Assembly (NCBI GenBank): GCA_905221605.1
Contig: CAJNDS010002347.1
Location: 263,501 to 327,500 of the forward strand
DNA length: 64,000 bases
DNA from: Symbiodinium natans
Taxonomy: Eukaryota; Sar; Dinophyceae; Suessiales; Symbiodiniaceae
Direction of reading: 5' to 3'
Shown here: positions 33,440 to 44,949 of the stretch, piece by piece
Position numbering within the stretch: position 1 is the first letter of the stretch
Layout: each line of letters begins with the position of its first letter
The notes under the pieces: model-generated
Told to the model about the DNA's origin: nothing
What the model saw: the letters and a program-made list of their open reading frames with translations, nothing else
The model's database searches: none
Translations under genes and position numbers: made by a program

Positions 33440-35390
33440 CCACTCCACCCAATCAAGGCCCATCGTTGAGGGCACGTCCTGGCCCAAAAGCGACTTGCGG
33501 CATTTTCAGCACTCAGTGCGGTATCTCTGCTCTCCTTGCCCCGGTTTCTCCTGCCCGCGTGCACCACTGAGTGGGCATGTGTGAGTGATTGTAGTGTGGA
33601 GTAGGTTAAGGAGTACCCCTGGCTACCTGGTTGGAAAAAAGCTCCTGTGAACAACTATGCAAGGGACTCTTGCTGAAACGGTTGCCTTTCATATTTTTTC
33701 AAGTTCCATTGGGTCAACAATCGAGTGACTCTCCGTTCGACGACTGTACTCCATCCAGGATCATCCAGGCACCGCCACTTCGTTCCGCTCAAGTCTCCAC
33801 TCCATGCAGGACAGGGGTTATGAATCCAAGCTGGTCCCAATCCCCATTATCAGTATTCGAGAAGAGGCGGGTTGAAAATCATCATTTTGGGCTAACGACT
33901 GCTCCCGCCTCTCATCTCATTTTCCCAGGCGCGCAATTGCAACAAAGTCTTGGGCGTGCACCAAAGCCACGATTCACCCTTCCCTCAATGAAGTGGGTTT
34001 GGGACATGGTTTGTACGCAAACCACGGCTTCCCTGCCCCTTGTTGGTCCGAACGAGGGAGTTGGGCACCAGAATCATGCTCCCCAGCTCCCACCCCCTCC
34101 CCCGAGAGGCTCCAAAAAAACAAAACCCCTGGCAACAGCACTACCACAGATGATCACAAATGCAAAAGAAATCATACACACATGCATAGATAACTGTATC
34201 TATATACACATATTACGTATATCATATAGAGATACATAAGAGGGAGTGCCTGTGAGCGTCATGGCGTCTTGAGACTTCGCGTGTTACAAATTTGCAGGAC
34301 CTCTCGCCGAAGATGGTTCCGTGAACAGGTCCGCAGGCCGCGGGTCACGCCCCTTCGCTGGCTGGAAACGGCTCGGATCCCTTTCCAGAAAGAGGGGACC
34401 ACCGGCCTGGGAATGTACCACTATGTCACTGTGCAGGATCCTGGGAATTTTCCGCGGACGCCTGCGAAACAAGGGCATCGAGTCGAGACCAAGCAACGCA
34501 ACATAACAAACACAATCAGCAACCGTGACAATTTCAGTCACATGTGATCATGAACCAGAAACTCCCAGATCTTGAATATGCATCAATGCATCAACGCAAT
34601 ATGCCACAGAGAATCAAAGCTTGGGCCTGTGTGCTCTCGTTGCTGCGCTTCCTGCGGACGACCTCCACGGCAAAACCCCTTATCCCCCCGAACCCCAAAT
34701 CAGGCGGCCCAAATCGGTCAGTATATACATGAAGTAAATACATATTATCTTTATGGTTTTTCTATGCAAGGAGGAGACCTGCATCTTAAACTCCTGAACT
34801 GCAACTGCAATCAAGATACACCACCACGCGAGCAAATCCCGAGTCCGACTCAGCTCCAAGCTAAGTTCGGCAGCTAAGTTTGGGCTGGTTCTGACGGAAA
34901 GCATTCAAGGGACTGCATTTTGGGCACAATCTGGGGTAGGAGCATCCCTTGAAAAGATATTCGGAGAGCCAGGCCCGGCCTGCGCTCCCTCAGGGCTGGC
35001 AGCGCGATGGTTGCCCAGCCTTTGTTGGAGGTCCACTCAGGTTTGAGGGGGGTTTCGGGGCCCAACTAGGCTTGCAAAGCATGAAGGTCTCGGCTCTTTG
35101 GAAAGGTAAGCCTGAAGCCCTCAAACGTCCGGAGGTCTCAATAGCCCCGGCCCTGCCTATCGGAAGACCCTCTTCGCACTTTCTCACGGGAAGATCGCCT
35201 GCTATCCTCAAAGCAATCGCTGGACAATGCAATGGCCACTGGGTGATCTGGAGCCCTCAAGCTCAGCACACGCCATGATGAGAGCAGCCCGAGTCCTCCT
35301 CTTCGCTCCACCTCCTGGACTCCTCAAGCGATTTGCTCTCTCTTCCGCCGCTGCGCATTTAAGAAGAGTCCCCTTATCAAGTCTTAAGTC
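33440..35390. other. Stretch without a supported gene
   Basis: No phase-consistent exons seen. Ordinary mixed sequence with a short TATA-like patch at about 34195-34235. Confidence 0.4.
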
Positions 35391-35395
35391 TCCTT

Positions 35396-35460
35396 CTCTC
35401 TCGCCCTCCCTCCCTGTCTCTCTCTCTCTCTCTCTCTCCCTCTCTCCCTCTCTCCCCTCT
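35396..35460. repeat. CT microsatellite
   Basis: CTCTCTCC-type run interrupted by CCC; pure pyrimidine on the plus strand. Confidence 0.9.
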
Positions 35461-35770
35461 CAGATCAGAGGTGCCTTGCGAGTCAGAATGGAGACGAGCC
35501 GGCAGATGTTGGCGGCCGCGCGGAAGACGAAGCCCGGGAGGCTGAGGAGGACCACCTCCAAGGGCGCTCTTCCTGCTAAACCAAGGGGGGGGGGGGCTTT
35601 TTCAGAGTCCGGGAGGGCTCAAGTGGATTGAGGGAGGGAAAGTCATGCACAACATATTTCAAGAATCAGAAACAACTCTCGACAGCAGCACCGGGGTCGC
35701 GTTGACGATGAGGCTGAGTCCAAACAGCTCGAAGCCTTGGCTGTTCCGCCCTTCGTTGGCGCTTCGGGTT

Positions 35771-36025
35771 TCACTTCGCGGCGCTACCGGCGAAGTAACA
35801 GCGTTCGTGGTGTTTTTTCGGAAGTTCAATTTTGGGGATGCTTTTCGCCCATGCAGCTGAGACAGGACCAGAACAGGTATCTCTTGTCCTCGGCACGTTC
35901 CAGATCCCATCCCGCAGCACGCGCACCCGGCATGCCAAAGAACAACAAGTGCTGAGCCAGGAGCGCTCAGGTATTTCCTGGGCTCGAAATGCGATCATCA
36001 AGACGAGGAAAACCATGGAAAACAT
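35771..36025 (-). CDS. Possible small secreted Cys-containing protein
   Basis: A Met at 36025 opens an 84-codon frame beginning MFSMVFLVLMIAFRAQEIPE, which resembles a signal peptide, followed by several Cys (CCSLAC, DTC, ERC) and a basic end with a stop. The frame is open for another 192 codons upstream, so the start is a guess. No homologue recognised; it could be an accidental frame. Confidence 0.25.
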   Translation of the reverse strand: MFSMVFLVLMIAFRAQEIPERSWLSTCCSLACRVRVLRDGIWNVPRTRDTCSGPVSAAWAKSIPKIELPKKHHERCYFAGSAAK

Positions 36026-36169
36026 GAGGAGTTTCAAATGGATGACGGCACACCGGTTTGCGAAAGCGCAATCGCATAAGCCAAGGCTCCGCACGATGGT
36101 GTAGTCATACCCTCGCAGGAGCGTGGCTTCACAAGGCAGTAAACATATCCGAACATCCACCGTTGCACC

Positions 36170-36201
36170 GTGCAGTGGTTGCAGTGGTTGCAGTGGTTGC
36201 G
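36170..36201. repeat. GTGGTTGCA triplicate
   Basis: Three copies of a nine-base unit GTGGTTGCA in tandem. Confidence 0.8.
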
Positions 36202-37089
36202 TGATCTGGGGAGCCGGCCCATCTGCTTTTGGTGAACGCCAAGAACTTCTGACAGGAACATGACAGACACGTGCGCCACGATTTCCACCAACACCTCGGC
36301 ACACAAAAGCGTGCAAGATGAACCCAGTACTCATCTCGCATCGCCAGATGCGGCAACAGGCACAATGAGACTTCGAAGGATGGCTGCCTTGGCTAAGAGG
36401 GAGTGAAAGGAGGGTGAATGGAGGCTTAAGACTCCCAGTGACCCCCCCCATGTGACCCCCCACACTGCAAGAAGACTTCTCGCCGAAGCACGACGATCGG
36501 GGCCGCGCTGGCTCCAAAGCATGTCCGACCTGCATCGAAAGGCCAAGATGGTTGTGGCATCGGAACTCTACTCTTCCGTTCGCCATTGTCCCGAGAAGCA
36601 ACCTGCAGAAACATCAGGGCCTTCGAGCACGGACTTGGCAGCAAAGTGAAGGCACAAGCCTTCAGTGTGTTCTGGACCAATGGCACGATAGGCCGACTTG
36701 CTATCTGGAGCCACCAAATCCCCCAACCTCCAACTTGCCTTCAAGAAATCCTCAGGGACTGAACCAAGGGGCAGGAAGAGACGCGGTCAATCACCTCGGT
36801 GGCTGCGGAGGAGTTCGAGGCTTCGGAAGTCGCTCAGCATCACTGCCATCTCTGCCAAGGTGCCATGTCTAAGTAGTAACCTCAGGTAGCTGAGGTAGCT
36901 TCTGTTCACGGCTTCTGCTGCAAATGCAAGTTGCGTGTCGGCTGCTGCAGAGGGGCCTAAGCGAGACTCCTGGTTGAGGGCACGTGCTGCGTAGCCATCT
37001 ATACAATCCAGGAGGTAGCTGATGGAATAGTACAGCCTCATATGCCGCACGAACACTTTCTTCGAGAGCACTGAGAAGACGCATGCTTG

Positions 37090-37138
37090 GCTTAGTGCTC
37101 GGCTCGGCTTAGTGCTTGGCTTATAGTGCTTGGCTTAG
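37090..37138. repeat. CTTGGCTTAGTG short tandem repeats
   Basis: Four to five imperfect copies of a unit of about 12 bases built on CTTGGCTTAGTG. Confidence 0.8.
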
Positions 37139-38445
37139 ATGGCAGCCGTGCTGCGCGAATGTCGGTCCATCGGGGGCTCGAACTGCCCAGTACAGCGTCA
37201 AGATTCGGCCCTGCAGCAGCTCTTGCTTTGCAGAGACGTCTGTGGACAGAATCTCCAAAACGCTGCCAAATCCAAGCCGAGAGGCGTAATCAATAATATT
37301 TGCAACCTGAGATGCAAAAGGGCAAAAGGGACAAACGTGGCTGACCGATGCCGAGTGCATGAAGAGCACAAACATTTTGGCGCTCCCGGAAAGCAGGCAG
37401 GGGCTCGTCAAGGAACCCTCTTGTGGTGTCAAGTCGGTGTGTTACCGTCAGCTGTGTGACTCTCCACACATCTTGAAAGTCTTGAAAGTCACAGCGCCCA
37501 CTTGGACAAGAACCGGAACGTGTACAGTCAAGTTCAGTTGGTGCCAAGATCTGGCTCAAAAGCTGAAGTGCCATGCCAGCTGCTTGGGGTCAGCAGAGTG
37601 GACACGAATTCGAGAGAGAATGCTGCACTTAGGAAGCTCTGTCCTGCAAACTTCAAAATGATGGCCTTTACTCAACGCTTTTCGCTCACACGAGGAGTCG
37701 CCGGCCGTTGTCCAGCTTGGCCGTCTGCACAGAAGAAGCCAACCAGCAGCCATCAAAACACAAGTATCCCAGCATCTGCTGAAACATTCCGAACCTTCCG
37801 AATTATTCCTCCTGCCTCGAGGCACTTGTACTTATCCATATGCTCCGGTCGTCCGTCGCCCCCGACCCGGACGAAGCTCCAGCAATATTCGCCTGCAAAG
37901 CTGAAAAATTCTCCGTTTTCGCCTCTCACAAGATTCACCAGGAAGGTCCTTCTGGCAGGTTGTGCTCGTACTGCAGGCAGACCTCAAAGGCGTTTGATTT
38001 AAAACAGCTATGATTTTCTTGCTTTCTGCGCGTCTTTGAGGGGTTTTGTTTCCCTGAGGCTTGCGGAAGGGTTCCCATTTTTGCCACCCAAAAGTTGGGG
38101 TTCCAGGCTTCCAGGGTTTTTATCCGACATGGTGCGTTCTGTGCGCAAGCTGGCACCCAAGAAGATGACTCTCTTCAGCGGCTTCAGGTGCCCCATCCTC
38201 GTAGCTGTCGTCACCTTTGGAGCTCCCATACATTTCTGCTTCAAGTGATTGAAAGGGCCCAGAGGAACAGATTTGTTAACCAGTGCAGTAGTATGGTTCT
38301 TTTTCAATTGGAAGGGTCGCGTAATGCATGGCGCGTGTACTGTATGCATGCCGGTGGTGTGGATGAGATGTGATGTCTGCCGTGTAAGTCATGCAGCGTG
38401 TCTAGTTTTCGTGTCTGTGTGTGGTGGGGCGAAAAAGCCAGCGGC

Positions 38446-38618
38446 CTCCATTTGGTGATATGGAAGCATCAAGTGCAACCGAAGATGCCCTGCGTTCACG
38501 GATGCCCTATATGTCCCAGCTGTACACAGTAGCTGTAGCTGTCCTTCCTTACCTGCCGGATTGTGCCCCAAGTCCAGCCCCAAAAGAGCACCATAAAAAT
38601 GCAGCAGCTCCTGGCTGC
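38446..38618 (-). CDS. Two joined exons of an unidentified gene
   Basis: Exon 38618-38553 reads SQELLHFYGALLGLDLGHNP and ends at a strong GTAAGG donor in phase 1. Exon 38489-38446 begins after CAG|GG in the matching phase and reads HLRLHLMLPYHQME, ending at a GAG|GC donor. A further acidic coding phrase, SSKGDDSYEDGAPEAAEESH, lies downstream at about 38240-38160 and may belong to the same gene. Too little is joined to name a family. Confidence 0.4.
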
Positions 38619-39011
38619 CTTGATAAGAAGAAGGCCCCCTGATCAAGCGTTTGGTGTTTCGACTCGCGAGTTGGAACTGTCGGCACATTTGGGGCACGAA
38701 GTGGGGCACGAAGAAGATACGAGGCTCCAAAAGTGACGAGGCCCCATAGTAGGCCCCATTCATGCAACTGCCACTGGAACGCGAGAAAGATACGAGCCTG
38801 CAACAATGAAGACAGTTATGAGATGTACCGTTTTCCTGCGTCCATGCCACACTACGCATGCATGCACAAGTCTGATTCTGCACAGGCGCGTAGTTCGTCA
38901 GCGGGACCGTTCCCTCGACGCCCTCGGGCCGAGTCCAGACCCTGCAGCGACCTTCCTCTCCCTGGTTGTACTCGATGCCTGGCACAGCCAAAGGCATCAA
39001 AACTTGAAGAG

Positions 39012-39071
39012 CCCCAGCTCATGTTAGGCTCATGCTAGGCAGTTAGGCTCATGTTAGGCTCATGTTAGGCT
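39012..39071. repeat. GTTAGGCTCATG tandem repeats
   Basis: About five imperfect copies of a 10-12 base unit around TTAGGCTCATG. Confidence 0.85.
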
Positions 39072-39079
39072 CGCAGTGA

Positions 39080-42000
39080 CCACAGCTCCATGTATCCCAT
39101 CGCAATTTCAATCCGAACGTTTCGCTCATCGCAAGAGCACATCAATTGCGCAAGGCCTTTGCAGTTCACGTTGTAGATGCACTTGGTCTTGCACACGTCC
39201 AGCGAAGAGGCGCCTAGCTGTCAAGAAAAGCACCGCAAAACACGTGCGCACCAGCCCACTTCACCCGCACTTGCCTCAAACACTTGCCAGGTAAAGAGCT
39301 TGAATTTTCTGAAACGCAGCAAAGCTACCGAAGCTTTCCTTCAGCAACAGGAAATAACCGCTCTAAGTCTCTGATGATTCATGCGGCGAATGAGCGGTCC
39401 TCGTAGTAGCCAGGCCCGACGTCCGTCGGCGAGCTTCCCACGCACCCGACGTTTACTCCAGTGCCCCCTTCGGGCGGCGTGAAAGTCATGAAAGCCACCT
39501 GGGAAAGTAGGGAGGTGTAGCTACTTCATGCACGCACCGGGCGCCAACCCAGCTGAGTCCAGGGGCCGGTTTGTTTGCGACGGTCTCCTGACATGCAATG
39601 GAAGGTGCAATGTCTTCGCGAAGCCAGAATAAGTCAAGCGCTCTCCTCGCCAGCACCCAAAGCCAGGCAAAGTGCTGCCAAGCGGTACATCATGGCGGCC
39701 TTGGACGCGAACGTGCTGCAAAAGCAGCTGCCAGTACTGCGAGGCTGCCAAGCACTGCCCAGCTGGATGATAAGTGCATGCTAGAGGCTCTTGTTCAGGC
39801 AAGGTCGATGGCCAGAGCAGTGGGGCAGTTCTCCGAAATGAGCTGCTGGGTTGAGCAAGACATGTGGAGGCAACGCGTTCAGCTTTTGTCCCATACCCAT
39901 TGGACCTTCTTGTTGCCAATGCGCAAAAGATTGAAACAATGCATCGGCATCAGGAAGCAACAAGGAGAACGTGAGGGCATGACTCATTGACACAATGGGG
40001 TTGCACAAGCTAAGCTGAATGTACACAGATGACGAATTAACGGACGGACAGACATGTCGGACAAACGAATAAACAGCATCTTCGACAACGCATGCCCTTG
40101 CATCGTGCAGAGGCGTGGATGAATGTCGCATCCAAGCAACGTAGAAGATTTCCTTCACTTGCATGTCCAGGAAAGCCCCTCGGCTTCGCGTCGTGGACCG
40201 GTGGCACACCTAACATTTGCTCTGAGCATCTCTGCGCTCTGGAGGCACTTGCAAGCTCTCAGAGTCTCACTCTGCTTGAAAAGATGGGGAAAGAACGGGA
40301 AAGCGGCTCCCACTTCGGGCGTGACTTGGGGCACAGAGCTTGTCTCAGGGCAAACAGCTGCCACATCACAGCTCCAAGTTTACACGGCAAAAGCCTGCAA
40401 CATCCACCACGTCACCCCCATCCTTGAGCCCAATTCCACAATATCCCTGATTCACTTCCCGACAGGCTGCCCAGGCAGGTCGGCCCGAGCGCCCCGCACT
40501 CTTGGGAAAAGGCTGCAGCGAGCCACAATGAGCCACAGCTTAGGGCATGATCACTTGTACAGGTCTCGGAGGGTCTAGGTCTTGTCTTCTTCTTCTTCTT
40601 CCTATTCTGGTCCAGCGTCCCAGCAGGCCCCTGTGGCTGAGTGACATGATCTCTTTCTCTCCTTCAAGGAAGGTTGTCCCACTCAGGCTTTCTCTCTCTC
40701 ACTTGCACAGCCATAGGCAACTCTCACTCTTGGTGCTTCGTGGGATGTTTTGGTCCCTATCGGTTCCTGAGGAACAGGAGGGGAATTCGCCAACGTCGGG
40801 CTAAGACCTTTGAAGCACAGCACCCGTGAAATGCCAGGGGCCTCTCCTCCAAGGATTGGAAGTCAGGACCTTGCAGTCGACTCATGCTGCGGCGAACCCG
40901 AACCCCCGCGGACATAGAAAGCTTCCGCGATCCCGCTGCTTTGCCGAATGGAGGATACTCCCATCCGTGGGCTTCAGTCTTGAAAAGGGGCCAAGATCAG
41001 ATTTGCAACCGAATCGGAAGCAGAATGCGTAAACACGCCAACAAACCGGACATCTTTCATCTTCACTGGTCATTTGAAGTCTTTCAAAACAGCCTGGATT
41101 CGAGATTTAACCTGGCCTTGAAAGTACTAGAGTTCAAAACCTTAAAATGAAGGGTTGTGCCCCAACCCCCATGGTTCCCACCCCCCTCTTCCTCTTCAGC
41201 CCATATTTGTGGTTAGATTTCAATCCCCCCCCCCCCCGCCCCCCCTGTGGACAGAACCCCAGAGCAAACTCAGGATGCAGCTGGTGTACGGCATCTGATG
41301 CTCCTGCTCCTGCCCATGGACTGACGCCTTAAGCATGGTCCGAAAAACAACTACGAGAGTACATTACAAGCGCGAGTCGCTGACTGCCCGCTCCTGGCCA
41401 ATCTCGTCCATGCTGGAGTCCCCACCAGAAAGTGCAGACGGGGACTTGTCCGCACGGCCTCAATGCACCGAAGTTAACTACTTGCTGCCGCAGAACTTCC
41501 ACGACGACAGCTGGCCACTAAAACGGGACCTGATTTCCTCAGACCTGTTTTGATGTTTGTTTCGGTTTGTGCAGGTCAGAACGTCAGAGCCTGTAGCTGT
41601 ATAGGATCCAGGCGCAGTATAATTTCGACCGCGTTGTTTTGCTCTCAAGCTCACAAGCGCCCAGCCCTGGAACCCCTCGAACCCCAAACTCATCGGATGC
41701 ATCGGATGGGGCACGGGCTGAGCGGTCCACGCACGGCTTCAGGCAACTCTGCAAGACGGCTGCGCAGTGAAGGCTGGGCTGCCTCGAGAGGTCCGAGGGC
41801 ACGAAGGGGTGTCGCTTCAGGTCGCTTACCTCGCTTACCTCGATGTTTGCGCACCGACATCCTAAGTAACATCGCTTTTTCCCTCCCGTACCTGTCCGAC
41901 CTGTCATATGTCATACAGCGTCATCACGAGCACCATCATTACGGTGCACTCTGCCTCGAGGGCCGCCTCCCAGCCAGATTCCTTCCGCAGCGCGCTGACC

Positions 42001-43460
42001 ACTTCAACCACTTGGGACCTGCGTGCAGGCATATGATTGCACGAGTGCATGCCATTGATTGGTTGCATCAGTTAAGAGGGGTCGTCGACGCACACTGCTA
42101 CTCGGCGACACGCGCGGCAACCTGAAGTGTGGCTTCTTGGCAGCGAAGCCGGCAATGAACTCCCACCTCGGCAAGAGCCGGAAAGCGAAAGCCCCTTTGA
42201 GAGCGGAACTCAAGCGCCGAGCGCCATTGCCGCGTGAGCAACCTGACCTCTGCTGCAAAGCTTACGAAGCAAGGAAGTGTGTGTAAAATCAGCGCAGGGC
42301 TGCAAGACCAAGGATGCCACTTGCAAGTTGAACCTCATCTGCAGCTATCACCGCGAGCCTCTGCAAGGGGCTTATAAGGGGCTTGCAGACATCCTTCATA
42401 TGCTCTTCGTGTCGTGGAGTTTGGTGGAGTATGCCAGCCTCAGAACCCGAAACTCCTCATTTGCTGCCATGAAGGTCTCTTTCTTGACCACTTCCTCCAC
42501 ATGTTCTCCAAAGAGTTGCGAGATAATAGTCTCTTTCGTCTCTATGGAGTCATATAGACGCAAGAGTCTATAAAGCATTCTGGAACCTCGAGGACCTCCC
42601 AACTGGGCCACTCCACGTCTTTGCTCGGACCTGGCATTTTGTCGTCTCATGGCCGTTGCACCTCACATCGGCAGGCGCCTGATTTTGGCCTTTCTTCCTG
42701 CTTGGGTGCAGGTGCGGGTGCAGCCGGCACAGCAGCCAGAGCCTCGAAGAGATGATCTTACGCGCTGTAAGAACGCAAAACTAGGCGATGAGCAGCTTGG
42801 CGACAGCTTGCAACTGTGCCTTCTTCACATCCTCATGGACGGTTTCGGCCATTTCTTGCAGTTCCTGTGTGCAAGACGCTGTTTTTACTCAACGTGCTAA
42901 GACGAGGAAGAACTGTCGCAGCTGTTGCTTCGTTGCGCCCTTTTGCTTTTGCAGGGGCATGGTCCTGGCTGCGGGCGTAGACATCACGCCAGCCTGGCTG
43001 TGCCAGCAATGCCTCGATGACCTGGCAGAGGTGCGACCTTAGGAAGCTTTCAGGGACGGGAGGTGTGGTGTTGGAGTGTTGGTGGAGGCCTGTAGAAGGG
43101 CTTCTTCGCTGCAAAGCCAAGGAGGAACCTCGGGAAAGGAAGGCAGCAAGGAGAGCAAGGAATTTATCATCCTGGACCTCCCTCAACATGGGAACAGATG
43201 ATGAATCCCAAGCCCCATTTGCAGAACTGAGTCAGAAATGAGAGGGTCTTGCCAACCTAAAAGCGGGTGCTCTATATGTAAGCCCCAAGAAGGCTCTGGA
43301 TGAGCGGCTCCCAAGCCAAAGCTGCTCGGCCAAGCTGTCCAGAGAGTTCGGACGTCTCCGCCTTGAGGACGGCGGCTTTCAAGGCATTGAAATCCTCCGG
43401 ACATTGACTCGGCAAAAAAAGTTTCACTGATTCAAGTCCTGTCTAGCTGCCTGTGCAGAG
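39080..43460. other. Stretch without a supported gene
   Basis: No exon chain could be built. A C run lies at 41226-41248. Short coding-like phrases exist but in competing frames. Confidence 0.4.
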
Positions 43461-43487
43461 CTAAATCTTGAATTTCCATGCCTATCG

Positions 43488-43523
43488 AGGGCGAGAGCGA
43501 GAGCGAGGGCGAGGGAGAGGGGG

Positions 43524-43555
<32 letters not shown>

Positions 43556-43636
43556 TTATTTATTTATTTATATATTTATATTTATATTCATATTTATATT
43601 TATATTTATATTTATATTTATTTATCTATTTACATT
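43488..43636. repeat. GAGCGA, TA and TTTATA microsatellites
   Basis: A GAGCGAGGGCGAG-type run, CACACA, a TA run to about 43554 and then a (TTTATA)n run to about 43636, in direct succession. Confidence 0.92.
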
Positions 43637-43990
43637 TGTGTGTGGTGTGCATGTGTATGCGGGGAGGTGAAAGGCCGGTGCCTCCGACGCGCAACATGCA
43701 CATCACCGTACTTTCTCAAAGCATCACCGTCACTGGCTGGACGATTCAGTCTTTGGTCACTTCGAAAGCAAGGAAAGAATATTCGTCGTAACCTTACAGG
43801 CAAGGATATAAAAGGTGGCGCCCCTACTCTGTACGGGAGCGAGAACTACGGAAATCGAAGTCTCATGGCCAGCCGAGTTCAAAAATTGGGCCGGTCACCA
43901 AACCGTGCTGGCACGAACATCAGCTGTCCTATCGGCTCCTCTCTCACAAAGAGATCAGGGTCTTCTTCCTGGTACTGGAAATAGGCCCAC

Positions 43991-44887
43991 CTTTGTTCTG
44001 CTCTGTCTGCTCACTCTCGGCAGCTGTTGGAGCCATCTTCGCACTGGTAGCATCCTGCGTTCGTTCCTTCTCTTTTGTGGTCTTGCCAGTGCCCTTGCGC
44101 TTTGTTTCCCCTTCTGTCGGTCCTTTCTTCTTTGCTTCCTGGTGGTAGTTGATGAAGTCGAGGACACGCTCATCTTGAAGCCAAGCCCCCAGGCTGTGGG
44201 CGTCAGCATCAACCTTCTGCTTGCTCTTCGTGTGTGTAGGAGGTGCAGTACCCGTGTCACCCTTGCCATCCTTGGACTTTTCCTTGGACTTCTCGCGGCC
44301 GGGAGCAACCGAAAGTGAGTTGAGCTGCTGGACCCGATCCTTTACTGCGTGGCTGGTCTTGCCATCTTTAGACTGGCCACTGTCGCCCTCCAAGAAAACA
44401 TCTGGTGAGTGCTGGGCACCTTTAACATGTTTTGCCATGGAGCAGGTGCGGGCTCGGCCTAACCAGAATTCCTAACCGTGTCGCTACCACCATCTACATC
44501 TACCACGTTGGCAGGTTCGCACAATGCTTCCTTTTGCTCTTCGTGCCTTTGTCAAGTTCTTGCTTCTCGATAAAAGCCGGTGGAAAATTTGGCCCACTCC
44601 CACTCTGTGACCCCGTGAGGGGACGGCTGCGGCCACAAAGGGTCAACACATGTCAAATACGCTTCGAACACTGTGCATTGCGCATTACCGCATTGTCATT
44701 GCGCAAGGGACCTCGTTTGCAGCCATGTAGTTGCCGTCCTAGACTTGGGCATCTTTGCACAACTCGATCAATCTTAGCCGAAGCTGCAATGGTTTCAATC
44801 AAGAGCCTACCAAGTGACCAAACTGTCTTTGATATCCTGAACCACCTTCTCCAGGCGGCTCCATAGGTCCCACTCTGCATGCGCCAT
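43991..44887 (-). CDS. Lys/Glu-rich protein of unknown function
   Basis: A Met at 44887 opens exon 1 (MAHAEWDLWSRLEKVVQDIK, then DSLVTW) ending at a GT donor after 44811. A long downstream exon, up to 44438 to 43991, is open for about 149 codons and rich in Lys, Glu, Ser and Thr (REKSKEKSKDGKGDTGT, LGAWLQDERVLDFINYHQEA, then ETKRKGTGKTTKEKERTQ) with a GT donor at 43990. A small Lys-rich exon, EKQELDKGTKSKRKHCANLP, probably lies between them at about 44570-44510. Junction phases between these pieces were not resolved. Such composition suggests a mostly disordered, possibly nuclear or RNA-binding protein; that is inference. Confidence 0.45.
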
Positions 44888-44949
44888 TGGGCGGAGCTTA
44901 AGGTGTGTCTTGATCATTTACCTTGCATTGACAGGGCTCTTTCCGGCGA

